Shown piece by piece: positions 9,402 through 18,648 of a stretch of DNA of 64,000 nt (the stretch's first letter is position 1; every line of letters begins with the position of its first letter). The DNA is taken from the NCBI RefSeq assembly GCF_014530035.1, contig NZ_JACVMX010000004.1, positions 62,001-126,000 on the forward strand, read 5' to 3'. The stretch comes from Leucobacter sp. cx-328 (GTDB taxonomy: Bacteria > Actinomycetota > Actinomycetes > Actinomycetales > Microbacteriaceae). The position numbers were made by a program, and so were the translations under genes. The notes under the pieces were generated by a model. The model was not told the origin of the DNA and did not search any database. It worked only from the letters and a program-made list of their open reading frames with translations.

Positions 9402-9881
9402 TTAACGCTTCGAGTACTGAGGCGCCTTACGGGCCTTCTTCAGACCAGCCTTCTTGCGCTCCTTGATACGAGCGTCACGGCTGAGGAAGCCCGCCTTCTT
9501 CAGGGTCGGGCGGTTGTGCTCTGCGTCGATCTCGTTAAGCGCGCGAGCGATAGCGAGGCGGAGTGCGCCTGCCTGACCCGAGGGGCCGCCACCGACGATG
9601 CGTGCGACGATGTCGTACGCGCCACCGAGCTCAAGCACGGTGAAGGGGTCGGTGATGAGCTGCTGGTGCAGCTTGTTCGGGAAGTACTCAGCAAGGTCGC
9701 GACCGTTAACGGTCATCTTGCCTGCGCCGGGGATGAGGCGAACGCGAGCGATTGCCTGCTTACGACGGCCTACAGCTGCACCGGGAACGGTGAGTGCGGG
9801 GCGGGGGGTCGAGGCTGCGGCCGAATCGGCCGGGGTCTCGGTGGTGTAGCTTTCGACGGCCACGGTCTGCTCTTCAGTCAC
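9402..9881 (-). CDS. rpsI: 30S ribosomal protein S9
   Basis: S9 is a small-subunit head protein whose C-terminal tail reaches the P-site tRNA. The 159-residue product has the S9 core from about residue 38 ([43 protein letters not shown]) and the expected end APQYSKR. The first ~36 residues are a low-complexity Ala/Thr-rich extension, as often seen in actinobacterial S9. The start is GTG at 9881. It lies 37 bases after rplM. Confidence 0.97.
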   Translation of the reverse strand: MTEEQTVAVESYTTETPADSAAASTPRPALTVPGAAVGRRKQAIARVRLIPGAGKMTVNGRDLAEYFPNKLHQQLITDPFTVLELGGAYDIVARIVGGGPSGQAGALRLAIARALNEIDAEHNRPTLKKAGFLSRDARIKERKKAGLKKARKAPQYSKR

Positions 9882-9918
9882 TGTGAAGTCTCTCTCTTAA
9901 GTCTCTGTAGGAGGCGCG

Positions 9919-10365
9919 TTACTGCGCGACCTGGCCGAAGTTGTAAGGGGTGGGCTGCTGAGCTGCGTGGGGGTGCTCTGCGCCGACGTATACCTTCAGC
10001 TTGCGGAACTGGTCACGGCCGAGCGAGTTCTTGGGAAGCATGCCGCGGATCGCCTTCTCAACAGCGCGGTCCGGGTTCTTGCCGAGGAGCTCGGTGTAGC
10101 TGACCGAGGTGAGGCCGCCCGGGTAACCCGAGTGGCGGTGCGCCTTCTTCTGCGCTGCCTTGTTGCCGGTGAGGACAACCTTTGCAGCGTTGATGATGAT
10201 GACGTGGTCACCCATGTCCATGTGAGGAGCGAAGGTGGTCTTGTGCTTGCCGCGGAGGAGTGCGGCTGCATGCGATGCGAGGCGGCCAAGAACGACGTCG
10301 GTTGCGTCGATGACGATCCAGTCGTGCTTCTTGTCAGCTGCCTTCGGCGAGTAAGTGCGAGTCAC
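9919..10365 (-). CDS. rplM: 50S ribosomal protein L13
   Basis: L13 is an early-assembling large-subunit protein. The 148-residue product starts at GTG 10365 ([16 protein letters not shown]). This start is preferred over the much longer upstream reading because L13 is about 145-150 residues and the upstream residues look non-coding. Conserved segments are [30 protein letters not shown] and a PKNSLGR-containing stretch near the C-terminus. It heads the rplM-rpsI-glmM operon. Confidence 0.96.
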   Translation of the reverse strand: MTRTYSPKAADKKHDWIVIDATDVVLGRLASHAAALLRGKHKTTFAPHMDMGDHVIIINAAKVVLTGNKAAQKKAHRHSGYPGGLTSVSYTELLGKNPDRAVEKAIRGMLPKNSLGRDQFRKLKVYVGAEHPHAAQQPTPYNFGQVAQ

Positions 10366-10520
10366 TGTCGTGCTGCTTTCTGTCGAAATGGAGATGTTCG
10401 TGGATCCCACTCCTCTGCTCAGTCCCACGGGATTTCTCTCGGGGTGCTGAGCCGGTGGAGGGCTCACATTCGGGCACGAACTGGATATACCAGTACGCAC
10501 CAAGGATCTACTTTAGCACA
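10366..10520 (-). promoter_or_regulatory. Leader and promoter region of rplM-rpsI
   Basis: The 155 bases between truA and rplM hold no gene. On the minus strand there is a possible -10 (TAAAGT, near 10510) and a short hairpin GAGCC-CTCCACC-GGCTC (about 10450-10466). Ribosomal operons are often controlled by a leader structure, but no known L13 leader could be recognised. Confidence 0.3.
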
Positions 10521-11378
10521 TCAGTCTTCGAGCAAGTCACGCCGGGCACGGGTCTGCTCTGCGCGCGCAGCAAGGTCCTCGTCAGCCGGGTAGGCGATCT
10601 CCTCAAGCGAGAGCCCTTTCGCCGGCATGACGGTGAACTTGCTCGTCCGCTCACGCGCATCTCGGAGGTCACGGAGCTGTTCGCCACTGATCCGCTGCGA
10701 ACCGACCGCGACGACCGAGCCTACGAGCGCTCGCACCATGGAATGGCAGAACGCGTCGGCCTCGATCCGCGCGGCAAATGCGCCATCCGAAGTTTCTCGC
10801 CAGTCAAACGTCAGCAACTCACGCACCGCTGTGGCACCCTCCCGCGCCTTGCAGAACGTCGTGAAGTCCTGGAGACCGAGCAGATCATCAGATGCCTGCT
10901 GCATGACCGCAAGGTCGAGCTCTCGGGTGAAGTCTGCCGTAAACCTGGCAGTGAGCGGATCGAGCTTCGACTGAGCCGGCCGCACACGATACTCATACCG
11001 GCGCCGAAGTGCGCCAAATCTGGCATCAAAGGCGGCAGGTACCTCGCGCACAGAATGGATCGCAACATCTGGCGCGGATCGCGACAGCACGCGATTCAGA
11101 CGCCGCGCCATCGCGTTCGACTTGTTCCACTGCGCGAGTTGGGCTGCTGACACATCAATATGTGCGACCTGGCCGCGCGAGTGAACCCCAGCGTCGGTAC
11201 GACCACCGACGGTCAACCGCACGTCGCCCGGTGCGACCTGAAGAATAACCGCGAGCGCCTCTTCGATCTCACCCTCGACCGTCCGCAGCCCCGGCTGCTT
11301 CGCCCAGCCAGAGAAATCTGTGCCGTCATATGCAAGGTCGAGTCGGAGTCGATGAAGCCCCGCAGAAAGATCTGTCAT
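10521..11378 (-). CDS. truA: tRNA pseudouridine(38-40) synthase TruA
   Basis: TruA isomerises uridines 38-40 in the tRNA anticodon stem. The 285-residue protein starts at ATG 11378 (MTDLSAGLHRLRLDLAYDGTDFSGW); the 52 residues readable upstream do not resemble TruA. The catalytic Asp lies in GGRTDAGVHSRGQVAH around residue 60. Later motifs are RRYEYRVRP and FCHSMVRALVGSVVAVG. The start has CACTAT six bases upstream and no well-placed SD, so it may be leaderless. In many relatives truA directly follows rplQ; here two plus-strand genes intervene. Confidence 0.95.
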   Translation of the reverse strand: MTDLSAGLHRLRLDLAYDGTDFSGWAKQPGLRTVEGEIEEALAVILQVAPGDVRLTVGGRTDAGVHSRGQVAHIDVSAAQLAQWNKSNAMARRLNRVLSRSAPDVAIHSVREVPAAFDARFGALRRRYEYRVRPAQSKLDPLTARFTADFTRELDLAVMQQASDDLLGLQDFTTFCKAREGATAVRELLTFDWRETSDGAFAARIEADAFCHSMVRALVGSVVAVGSQRISGEQLRDLRDARERTSKFTVMPAKGLSLEEIAYPADEDLAARAEQTRARRDLLED

Positions 11379-11467
11379 CCTTCGATAGTGCCAGAACAAC
11401 CTTGAAGCCCCGCTCGCGCAGACAAATCGCGTAGAATAACCTGAGTCTTTTCCAGGCGAACATCTGT

Positions 11468-13441
11468 ATGAGTATTTTTCGAGTTTCCACCCCGCACCCC
11501 CGCCACATCGGTGGACTTGACGGACTCCGCGCAATCGCTGTATTGCTGGTCCTCATTTACCACCTTGCTCCCAAGGCACTCACCGGCGGCTTCCTTGGCG
11601 TAGACATTTTCTTCGTCATCAGCGGCTTCTTGATCACGACACTTCTTTTGCGTGAGGTTCGCAAGAGTGGGCGGATCCGCCTCATCGCATTCTGGCAACG
11701 GCGCGCACGGCGGTTGCTGCCACCTTTGGCACTCGTGGTACTCGTCTCAACGACGCTGGCGTATCTTGTGGATCGAGATTTGCTTGTCAATATTGGCAAA
11801 CAAATTCTGGGCACCGTCTTTTTCATCAGTAACTGGATGTTCATCGGGAACGGCACAGATTACTTCACGCAGGACACCCCTGAACTCTTCAGGAATACGT
11901 GGTCACTTGCCATTGAGGAGCAGTTCTACCTCGTACTTCCCTTGCTCGCGCTACTCCTAGTCACGCTCCGTTCACGCGCAACGCGTGGCTTGCCGTTACT
12001 CGTTCTCGGTTTCATTTCTGCTGGCTTTATGGCCGGCATGGCCGCCGATGGCATCGACCCGACACGCATTTACTTCGGCTCAGACACGCACAGCTTCGGA
12101 CTCCTCTTCGGTGCAACACTCGCAGTCTTCGCAGAGCCGCGTACAGGCGGTGACGCTGCTTCCCCACTCGGCCGCGGCGGCCAGCTCCTGACGACGAGCA
12201 TCGCCGTGCTGTGCGGTGGCGCGTTCCTGTATCTTGCATTCACTGTCAGGGAGGCCTCGCTCGAGAGCTTCACTGGTGGGTTCCAGCTCGCAACATTGCT
12301 CGCGGTCGCAATCATCTGGGCGATCACCCGCCCCGGCGCAGTCGCGGGACGGGTGCTTGACTGCGCTCCCCTGCGCTGGATCGGCGAGCGTTCCTACGGC
12401 ATCTACCTGTGGCATTGGCCGCTGCTGCTCATCGTGACGGCTGCCCTGAAGAACGTGTTTGGCGGATCCGCGCCCCTCGCACTGATCATCATCATCACCG
12501 CAACGGCAACATTCGGCCTTGCCGCCCTTTCTTACACGTATGTGGAGCAGCCAGTGCGTCGTTCTGGAATTCGTAGCGCATTCCGCATCATGCGGCTACG
12601 TGCGTCACGCACGACCCGCCAATCGATCATCGCAATCGCGGTGCTGACGGTGGTCATTGTGTCGGTACCGATGACCGCGGTCGCGGTTGCAGTCGCACCT
12701 ACGCGCACAACCTCCGCCGAGGTCATTGCGCGCGGTGAAGAAATGCTCAAGCAGCAGCAAGCATCCGCTGAGGCACAGGCGGCTGCAGATGCGAAAGCAG
12801 CGGCAGAAGCGGCAGAAACGGCAAAGGGCAAACCGGGCGCAACATCATCCGGCGCCAAGCCCGCCACAAAGGATCCCAAAGATCCCAAGAAATCACAGCC
12901 AAGGCCCGCGCCCGTTCCTATCGAGGTCACCGGAGCCGACATCACGGCCGTCGGCGACTCGGTTATGCTCGCTAGCTTGCCCGAGCTGAGCGCACGATTC
13001 CCCGGCATCGCCGTTGACGCGGCAGTCTCTCGCGGCATGGGTGTTGGCGCAGATCTCATCGAAGCGCAGGCAGCCAATGGAACGCTTCGTTCCGTCGTGC
13101 TTGTCGGCCTCGGAACGAACGGCCCGGTAGACCATGACGATATGGTGCGGATCACCAAGGCTGCAGGCAATGACCGCTTCGTCGTGTTCGTCGATGCTCA
13201 CGCTGACCGCGACTGGATCGCCCAGGTGAACCAGGATCTCGAGGGATTTGCCGCCGAGCGTCCCGGGGTGGTCACCGCTCCGTGGACCGAGATGGTCGCC
13301 GGCGTCCCTGATGCCCTCGCGGGAGACGACATTCACCCGAACCCGCGCGGCGGCGAAATCTACGCTGACGCGGCCCAGAAGGCGTTTGACGACATGTTTT
13401 CGCCCGGCGAAGCTCGCGGCTGGAGCGTTCCGCGCAGGTAA
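11468..13441 (+). CDS. OafB-type O-acyltransferase: acyltransferase-3 membrane domain plus SGNH domain
   Basis: This 657-residue membrane protein would O-acetylate an extracytoplasmic glycan (peptidoglycan, exopolysaccharide or a secondary wall polymer). The N-terminal ~385 residues form an acyltransferase-3 domain with about ten membrane helices and the signature GLDGLRAIAVLLVLIYHL, then SLAIEEQFYLVLPLL. After an Ala/Gln/Lys/Pro-rich linker (about residues 425-480) comes an SGNH esterase-like domain: GDS near 496, GLGTN near 548 and DDIHPN near 620. Linkage to polysaccharide genes at 29919-32779 is possible but unproven. The acceptor is unknown. Confidence 0.9.
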   Translation: MSIFRVSTPHPRHIGGLDGLRAIAVLLVLIYHLAPKALTGGFLGVDIFFVISGFLITTLLLREVRKSGRIRLIAFWQRRARRLLPPLALVVLVSTTLAYLVDRDLLVNIGKQILGTVFFISNWMFIGNGTDYFTQDTPELFRNTWSLAIEEQFYLVLPLLALLLVTLRSRATRGLPLLVLGFISAGFMAGMAADGIDPTRIYFGSDTHSFGLLFGATLAVFAEPRTGGDAASPLGRGGQLLTTSIAVLCGGAFLYLAFTVREASLESFTGGFQLATLLAVAIIWAITRPGAVAGRVLDCAPLRWIGERSYGIYLWHWPLLLIVTAALKNVFGGSAPLALIIIITATATFGLAALSYTYVEQPVRRSGIRSAFRIMRLRASRTTRQSIIAIAVLTVVIVSVPMTAVAVAVAPTRTTSAEVIARGEEMLKQQQASAEAQAAADAKAAAEAAETAKGKPGATSSGAKPATKDPKDPKKSQPRPAPVPIEVTGADITAVGDSVMLASLPELSARFPGIAVDAAVSRGMGVGADLIEAQAANGTLRSVVLVGLGTNGPVDHDDMVRITKAAGNDRFVVFVDAHADRDWIAQVNQDLEGFAAERPGVVTAPWTEMVAGVPDALAGDDIHPNPRGGEIYADAAQKAFDDMFSPGEARGWSVPRR

Positions 13442-13470
13442 GTGATTCTCAGCCGTGGTTGGATAGCACC

Positions 13471-13851
13471 ATGGCTGATTCACTACCCACCGATGCGCTC
13501 GAGTTCGCGCACCGGCTCTTCGATGCTGCACGCGCGGGCAATGCCGAGCTTCTGCTGACCGCGATCGACCAGGGCGTCCCCGCTGATCTCACCGACCCCA
13601 GCGGAAACACGCTGCTCATGCTTGCCGCGTACAACGGCCACGCCGAGCTCACCGACGGGCTTGCTGTGCGCGGTGCCGATGTCAACAGACTGAATGACCG
13701 CGGCCAGAGTCCGCTCGCAGGCGCCGTGTTCAAGCGCAGTACCGATGTTATCTCCGCACTGATCGATCGAGGGGCGGATCCAGACGCAGGTACCCCGTCA
13801 GCACGCGCGACGGCCGAAATGTTTGGCGTCGAGCTGCCTGACGTACGTTAG
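13471..13851 (+). CDS. Small ankyrin-repeat protein
   Basis: This 126-residue cytoplasmic protein starts at ATG 13471; an in-frame TTG at 13459 is an alternative. Two to three ankyrin repeats are visible, with the signatures GNTLLMLAAYNGHAEL, LAVRGADVNRLNDRGQSPL and LIDRGADPD. Such stand-alone ankyrin proteins bind partner proteins, and their partners are mostly unknown. It lies 29 bases after the acyltransferase gene on the same strand and may share its transcript. It converges on rplQ. Confidence 0.85.
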   Translation: MADSLPTDALEFAHRLFDAARAGNAELLLTAIDQGVPADLTDPSGNTLLMLAAYNGHAELTDGLAVRGADVNRLNDRGQSPLAGAVFKRSTDVISALIDRGADPDAGTPSARATAEMFGVELPDVR

Positions 13852-13863
13852 GAACTCCACAAC

Positions 13864-13911
13864 ATACACAAAGGCCGCAATCCTTCTCGAAGGATTGCGG
13901 CCTTTGTGTAT
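13864..13911. terminator. Bidirectional terminator between the ankyrin gene and rplQ
   Basis: A perfect 22-bp stem (13864-13885 with 13890-13911) closes a CTCG loop. Arms begin ATACACAAAGGCCGC on one side and end GCGGCCTTTGTGTAT on the other. It lies between convergent genes and has an AT-rich outer part on both sides, so it can stop both transcripts. Confidence 0.85.
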
Positions 13912-13923
13912 GAGGAGGAAAGC

Positions 13924-14412
13924 TTACTCAGCCTTCTCCGCTGCAGCCTCAGCTGCGGGTGCCTCTTCGACAACCTCTGCCTCAACAGCAGCAGGAGCCT
14001 CTTCGACAACCTCGGCTGCGGGTGCAGCCTTCTTTGCCTTGGGCTTCGGGTTGACGGGCTCGAGGACGAGCTCGATCACTGCGAGGGGAGCGTTGTCGCC
14101 CTTGCGGAAACCGGTCTTGATGATGCGGGTGTAACCACCCTGGCGCTCAGCAACGAGGGGTGCGATCTCAGTGAAGAGCTCGTGCACAACCGAGTTGTCG
14201 AGGATCTGACGCATGACGCGACGGCGTGCGTGCAGGTCGCCGCGCTTTGCGAACGTCACGAGACGCTCAGCGACGGGCTGCAGGCGCTTAGCCTTGGTCT
14301 CAGTCGTCTGGATGCGCTTGTGCTCGAAAAGCTGCGCAGCCATCTGGTTGAGCATCAGACGCTCGTGAGCGGGTCCGCCTCCGAGGCGGGGGCCCTTGTT
14401 GGGCTTAGGCAT
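13924..14412 (-). CDS. rplQ: 50S ribosomal protein L17
   Basis: L17 lies near the peptide exit tunnel. The 162-residue protein has the conserved start [21 protein letters not shown], then [28 protein letters not shown] split over two helices, and [20 protein letters not shown]. It is longer than the E. coli form (127) because of an Ala/Glu-rich C-terminal tail with two copies of VVEEAPAA, mirrored by a direct DNA repeat near 13960-14010. It is the last gene of the infA-rplQ transcription unit. Confidence 0.97.
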   Translation of the reverse strand: MPKPNKGPRLGGGPAHERLMLNQMAAQLFEHKRIQTTETKAKRLQPVAERLVTFAKRGDLHARRRVMRQILDNSVVHELFTEIAPLVAERQGGYTRIIKTGFRKGDNAPLAVIELVLEPVNPKPKAKKAAPAAEVVEEAPAAVEAEVVEEAPAAEAAAEKAE

Positions 14413-14457
14413 GTGTGTACTCCAAGTAAATTTCGATCAGCGCGAGACGCTTAATCG

Positions 14458-15444
14458 TTAGTTAACGTCGTCTTCGTAGCTGTAGAACTGTGCGCCGTCA
14501 AAGCCGGGCACTGCGTCCTTCAGCGAGAGGCCCATCTCGGTGAGCTTGTCGCGCACCTCGAATACTGACTTCTGACCGAAGTTGCGGATGTTCATGAGCT
14601 GGGCTTCCGAGAGCGCTACGAGTTCGCTCACGGTGTTGATGCCCTCACGCTTCAGGCAGTTGTAGCTGCGAACCGAAAGGTCGAGATCCTCGATGGGGAT
14701 CGACAGTTCGCTTTCAGCAACAACCTCGACCGGTGCCGGACCGATCTCGACGCCCTCAGCCTGCACGTTCAGCTCGCGTGCAAGACCGAACAGCTCGACA
14801 AGCGTCGAACCGGCCGATGCAATTGCATCACGGGGGCTGATAGCGGGCTTCGACTCAACGTCAACAACGAGGCGATCGAAGTCGGTGCGCTCACCTGCAC
14901 GAGTTGCTTCAACTCGGTAGGTAACCTTGAGCACCGGCGAGTAGATCGAGTCAACCGGAATACGGCCAACCTCTGCATCGTCGTTACGGTTCTGAGCCGC
15001 CGAAACGTAGCCGCGGCCACGTTCGATGGTGAGCTCGAGCTCGAACTGTGCATCGTCATTCAGCGTGGCGATGACGAGTTCCGGGTTGTGAACCTCAACG
15101 CCAGCAGGCGCCGAGATGTCAGCAGCGGTAACCTCGCCCGCACCAGTCTTGCGGAGGTACGCGGTGATCGGCTCATCGTGCTCGCTCGAAACTACGAGCG
15201 CCTTCACGTTGAGGATGATCTCGGTGACGTCCTCAGTCACGCCGGGAATGGTCGTGAACTCGTGGGCAACGCCCTCGAAGCGGACGCTCGTCACAGCTGC
15301 GCCAGGAATCGACGACAGCAGGGTGCGGCGGAGCGAATTGCCGAGGGTGTAACCGAAGCCTGGCTCCAGCGGTTCAATGGTGAACCGCGAACGGAACTCA
15401 GAGATTGATTCTTCAGTCAGAGTGGGTCGCTGTGCAATGAGCAC
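14458..15444 (-). CDS. rpoA: DNA-directed RNA polymerase subunit alpha
   Basis: The alpha subunit initiates RNAP assembly and contacts activators. The 328-residue protein has the N-terminal dimerisation domain ([19 protein letters not shown] near residue 30) and the C-terminal DNA-binding domain ([19 protein letters not shown] near 255, then [11 protein letters not shown]). It lies 45 bases upstream of rplQ. A stable hairpin (15517-15542) sits between rpsK and rpoA. Confidence 0.98.
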   Translation of the reverse strand: MLIAQRPTLTEESISEFRSRFTIEPLEPGFGYTLGNSLRRTLLSSIPGAAVTSVRFEGVAHEFTTIPGVTEDVTEIILNVKALVVSSEHDEPITAYLRKTGAGEVTAADISAPAGVEVHNPELVIATLNDDAQFELELTIERGRGYVSAAQNRNDDAEVGRIPVDSIYSPVLKVTYRVEATRAGERTDFDRLVVDVESKPAISPRDAIASAGSTLVELFGLARELNVQAEGVEIGPAPVEVVAESELSIPIEDLDLSVRSYNCLKREGINTVSELVALSEAQLMNIRNFGQKSVFEVRDKLTEMGLSLKDAVPGFDGAQFYSYEDDVN

Positions 15445-15516
15445 TGTGTGATCCTTTCGCCGGAGTCCGCTATATGACTCACGCGGTAAAGAGAGAGGGA
15501 AATGTGTAAGTAATGC

Positions 15517-15542
15517 TGTGAGTCAACCGAAGTTGACTCACA
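15517..15542 (-). promoter_or_regulatory. UUCG-loop hairpin between rpsK and rpoA
   Basis: On the minus-strand RNA this reads UGUGAGUCAAC-UUCG-GUUGACUCACA: an 11-bp perfect stem closed by the very stable C(UUCG)G tetraloop. No U-run follows, so it is more likely an RNA-stability, processing or partial-termination element than a full terminator. Confidence 0.6.
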
Positions 15543-15569
15543 CCCGCTGCACGCAGCGGAAGGCGCTAC

Positions 15570-15968
15570 TTATACGCGGCGACGCTTCGGGGGACGGCAG
15601 CCGTTGTGAGCCTGAGGGGTCACATCGTTGATCGAACCAACCTCGAGGCCTGCTGCCTGGAGCGAACGAATCGCGGTCTCGCGGCCCGAGCCGGGGCCCT
15701 TGACGAAGATGTCAACCTTCTTCATGCCGTGCTCCTGCGCCTTACGCGCAGCAGACTCAGCAGCAAGCTGAGCAGCAAACGGAGTCGACTTACGCGAGCC
15801 CTTGAAGCCCACGCCGCCCGACGATGCCCAGCTGATCACAGCACCGGTGGTGTCAGTGATCGAAACGATGGTGTTGTTGAACGTCGACTTGATGTGGGCC
15901 TGGCCCTGTACAACGTTCTTCTTATCCTTGCGGCGCGGCTTGCGCGCTGCGGCCTTAGGTGCAGCCAT
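15570..15968 (-). CDS. rpsK: 30S ribosomal protein S11
   Basis: S11 forms part of the small-subunit platform near the E site. The 132-residue protein shows the family features [40 protein letters not shown] and the end [11 protein letters not shown]. It is preceded by rpsM (47 bases) and followed by the hairpin leader of rpoA. Confidence 0.98.
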   Translation of the reverse strand: MAAPKAAARKPRRKDKKNVVQGQAHIKSTFNNTIVSITDTTGAVISWASSGGVGFKGSRKSTPFAAQLAAESAARKAQEHGMKKVDIFVKGPGSGRETAIRSLQAAGLEVGSINDVTPQAHNGCRPPKRRRV

Positions 15969-16015
15969 TGAGAATTCTCCTGAAAACTATCTGTGATGGT
16001 CCGGTGAACCGGCTA

Positions 16016-16384
16016 TTACTTCTTCTTGCCGGCGACGGTACGCTTCGGACCCTTACGGGTACGTGCGTTCGTCTTGGTGCGCTGACCATGCACAGGCAGG
16101 CCCTTGCGGTGACGAAGGCCCTGGTAGCTGCCAGTCTCAACCTTGCGGCGGATGTCTGCTGCGACCTCGCGGCGAAGATCGCCCTCAACCTTGAAGTTGC
16201 CCTCAATGTGGTCGCGCAGAAGCACGAGCTGGTCGTCAGTGAGATCACGAACGCGGATGTTGCCGTCGATACCGGTCTCAGCAAGCGTCTTAAGCGCGCT
16301 GGTGCGGCCGACGCCGTAGATGTAAGTGAGTGCAATCTCAACGCGCTTCTCGCGCGGGATGTCTACTCCTGCAATACGTGCCAT
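16016..16384 (-). CDS. rpsM: 30S ribosomal protein S13
   Basis: S13 sits in the head of the small subunit and bridges to L5. The 122-residue protein starts at ATG 16384 ([19 protein letters not shown]); 27 upstream residues in the same frame are rejected because S13 always begins at this point. Other features are [30 protein letters not shown] and a lysine-rich end. Confidence 0.97.
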   Translation of the reverse strand: MARIAGVDIPREKRVEIALTYIYGVGRTSALKTLAETGIDGNIRVRDLTDDQLVLLRDHIEGNFKVEGDLRREVAADIRRKVETGSYQGLRHRKGLPVHGQRTKTNARTRKGPKRTVAGKKK

Positions 16385-16575
16385 GTGTTGGCTCTCCTTG
16401 GCGGTAGTGGAGGTATGGTGCGCGTTGGGGGTTCGGGCCTCCAACCCGAGGTGTCCCCCACCCAAGTACTTGCGTACTCAGACGGGATCTTCAACGCGCG
16501 GTTCAATGTTGAATTATGAATGGTCCACGAAAGCAAATGACGATCGCTCGTCATGCATCGCAACCAGCGAGGGAA

Positions 16576-16692
16576 TTAACCCTGGCGCTGCTTGTGACGG
16601 GGGTTGCTCTTGCAGATCACCATGACACGGCCGTGGCGACGGATCACCTTGCAGTGCTCGCAAATCGGCTTGACGCTGGGCTTAACCTTCAT
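16576..16692 (-). CDS. rpmJ: 50S ribosomal protein L36
   Basis: This 38-residue protein, found by reading the minus strand, starts [19 protein letters not shown] and ends [12 protein letters not shown]36 is a small zinc-ribbon protein of the large subunit. The ligands C-x2-C (in ICEHC), a third Cys (VICKS) and His (RH) are present, so this is the zinc-binding (C+) form. It lies between infA and rpsM, the usual place. Confidence 0.97.
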   Translation of the reverse strand: MKVKPSVKPICEHCKVIRRHGRVMVICKSNPRHKQRQG

Positions 16693-16757
16693 GATTTCCT
16701 TAAGGGTTCGCTGTCTTCGTACCTACGAGGATTCGTAGGCCGTTACTTCCGAGAGAC

Positions 16758-16979
16758 CTACTTGTAGCGGTAGACGATACGACCACGGGTCAGGTCGTAC
16801 GGCGTCAGCTCTACGATCACGCGGTCCTCAGGGAGGATTCGGATGTAGTGCTGGCGCATTTTGCCGGAGATGTGCGCGAGGACCTTATGGCCGTTCGTCA
16901 ATTCAACCCTGAACAGTGCGTTCGGGAGTGCCTCGACAACCTGGCCCTCGATCTCGATGACGCCGTCTTTTTTCGCCAT
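16758..16979 (-). CDS. infA: Translation initiation factor IF-1
   Basis: IF-1 binds the ribosomal A site during initiation. The 73-residue protein starts at ATG 16979 ([20 protein letters not shown]); 21 residues readable upstream are non-coding leader. The OB-fold shows [20 protein letters not shown] and the end [12 protein letters not shown]. It heads the infA-rpmJ-rpsM-rpsK-rpoA-rplQ unit and has its own promoter at 17071-17099. Confidence 0.97.
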   Translation of the reverse strand: MAKKDGVIEIEGQVVEALPNALFRVELTNGHKVLAHISGKMRQHYIRILPEDRVIVELTPYDLTRGRIVYRYK

Positions 16980-17028
16980 AGCCTCACTATCGCTTAGTAG
17001 ATGTACTCGTCTGCGAATGCTCCACACC

Positions 17029-17048
17029 GTTTTCGCGATCACGAAAAC
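17029..17048 (-). promoter_or_regulatory. Hairpin in the infA leader
   Basis: GTTTTCG (17029-17035) pairs with CGAAAAC (17042-17048) across six bases. It lies in the ~85-base untranslated leader of infA, downstream of the predicted transcription start, and may shape leader RNA structure. It has no proven role. Confidence 0.35.
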
Positions 17049-17070
17049 AGGCGCAAAGCACCAAAGAACA

Positions 17071-17099
17071 AGAATAGCCGGGCGCGCCGGGTTTGTAAA
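17071..17099 (-). promoter_or_regulatory. Sigma-70-type promoter for the infA-rplQ operon
   Basis: On the minus strand TTTACA (17094-17099) and TATTCT (17071-17076) are separated by exactly 17 bases. TTTACA matches five of six -35 bases and TATTCT four of six -10 bases. It lies just after the map terminator, so it would restart transcription for infA. Confidence 0.65.
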
Positions 17100-17161
17100 C
17101 CCGAGGGTGCCAGTCCTCGGCGAGTCGCACTTTCAGACCCGCCCGAATCCAGTAGCAAACA

Positions 17162-17197
17162 GAGGAAGCCCCGCTCGTTACCAAGCGGGGCTTCCTC
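17162..17197. terminator. Terminator between map and infA
   Basis: A perfect 14-bp stem GAGGAAGCCCCGCT / AGCGGGGCTTCCTC with an 8-base loop follows the map stop codon by 26 bases on the minus strand. The T-run downstream is weak, but the stem is strong and a promoter follows. Confidence 0.7.
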
Positions 17198-17223
17198 ATA
17201 AATGCAAGCGGGATTGCGTTGCG

Positions 17224-18066
17224 TTAGGCGATCGGAACCGGCGTAATGCCGAATGGTGCGAGCCCTGCAGCTCCGCCGTCTTCGGCGGTCAACACCCAGA
17301 TGCCACCTTCGTGACGCGCGACGCTGTGTTCCCACTGGGCGCTCAAAGAGCCGTCTTTGATTGTGACGGTCCAGTCATCGTCCTGAATTGTGGTCTCGAT
17401 CGTTCCAGCCGAAATGATTGGTTCAATCGCGACACAGAGACCTGGCTTCACTGCGGGTCCACGGCCCGGGCTAGGCACGTTAAACACGGGGGGATCTTCG
17501 TGCATGCTCCGTCCAATGCCGTGCCCGATGTACTCTTCGAGCACGCCGTACTTGCTGTTCGCGTGAACATACTCCGAGACAGCTTCGCCCACTTCATTGA
17601 GATGAGAAGCACGCGCAAAGCGAGCGATCCCCTCCCACATCGCATTGTGAGTGACCTCTGAAAGGCGCTGGGCGTGCTTTGTGCGCGCCTCGTCCTTCGG
17701 GTCCGGGATCACGACGGTGATCGCAGCGTCGCCGTTCCAGCCGTTGACATCAGCTCCAACATCGAGCGATACAATATCGCCGGCTTGGAGCGGACGATCA
17801 GTCGGAATAGCGTGGACGACGTCGTCATTCACGTTTGCACAAATGGTGTGGCTATACCCCGGCACCAGCTGGAAGTTCGGGACTCCCCCAGCATCGCGAA
17901 TCGTCTTCTCAGCGATCGCATCAAGTTCTAGGGTGGTGACACCCTCTCGTGCGTTCGCCGTGAGGGCGTCGAGTGCCAGCCGTGTCACACGACCAGCTTC
18001 AACCATGAGGCGAAGCTGTGCCGGCGATTTGTAGATCGAACGGCGGATAATTCCTCGACGTGCCAT
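17224..18066 (-). CDS. map: Methionine aminopeptidase, type I
   Basis: Map removes the initiator methionine from nascent proteins. The 280-residue protein has the five metal ligands of the pita-bread fold: Asp in SLDVGAD, Asp in NGDAA, His in GHGIGRSMHE, Glu in AIEPII and Glu in WEHSVA. GYSHTICANVNDDVVHAIP is also typical. It follows adk by three bases, completing a secY-adk-map cluster common in Actinobacteria. Confidence 0.97.
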   Translation of the reverse strand: MARRGIIRRSIYKSPAQLRLMVEAGRVTRLALDALTANAREGVTTLELDAIAEKTIRDAGGVPNFQLVPGYSHTICANVNDDVVHAIPTDRPLQAGDIVSLDVGADVNGWNGDAAITVVIPDPKDEARTKHAQRLSEVTHNAMWEGIARFARASHLNEVGEAVSEYVHANSKYGVLEEYIGHGIGRSMHEDPPVFNVPSPGRGPAVKPGLCVAIEPIISAGTIETTIQDDDWTVTIKDGSLSAQWEHSVARHEGGIWVLTAEDGGAAGLAPFGITPVPIA

Positions 18067-18069
18067 TGA

Positions 18070-18648
18070 CTAGCGACCCAGCTGTGCAGTCAGGCCCGAG
18101 GCAATACGCTCTGCGACCTCGTCGGGAGTACCCATGCCATCAACGGAAACGAGAATGCCACGCTTCGAGAACAGCTCGATGAGCGGTGCAGTCTGCTCCG
18201 CGTACACGTTCTGGCGGTGTCGAATGACCTCTTCGGTGTCATCCGCACGACCCTCAAGTTCGGCACGCTTCAACAGACGAGTCACGACCGCGTCAACGTC
18301 TGCCTCGAGCAACACAACTGCGTCAAGCGAGTCGCCCTCAAGCATGCCATCTAGCGCCGTGACCTGATCGACGGTACGGGGGTATCCATCGAGCAGGAAG
18401 CCTGCTGCGGCATCCGCCTGGCCGAGGCGGTCTTCAACGATTTCGTTGGTCAACGAATCAGGAACGAGCTCGCCCGATTCGATAATTGCCTGCACGCGCT
18501 TGCCAAGCTCAGTGCCGCCCTTAATGTTCGCGCGGAAAATGTCGCCGGTCGAAATTGCCGGAACGCCATAGGTCTCAGCGATCTTTCCTGCCTGGGTGCC
18601 TTTGCCTGCACCGGGAGGGCCGATGATGAGGAGTCGAGTTGAAGTCAT
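18070..18648 (-). CDS. adk: Adenylate kinase
   Basis: Adk interconverts AMP, ADP and ATP. The 192-residue protein has the P-loop [11 protein letters not shown] near residue 10, [12 protein letters not shown], and DGYPRTVDQ. It is of the short-LID type (no Cys4 zinc lid), consistent with the ~190-residue length. It starts at the base after the secY stop and lies 3 bases before map. Confidence 0.97.
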   Translation of the reverse strand: MTSTRLLIIGPPGAGKGTQAGKIAETYGVPAISTGDIFRANIKGGTELGKRVQAIIESGELVPDSLTNEIVEDRLGQADAAAGFLLDGYPRTVDQVTALDGMLEGDSLDAVVLLEADVDAVVTRLLKRAELEGRADDTEEVIRHRQNVYAEQTAPLIELFSKRGILVSVDGMGTPDEVAERIASGLTAQLGR

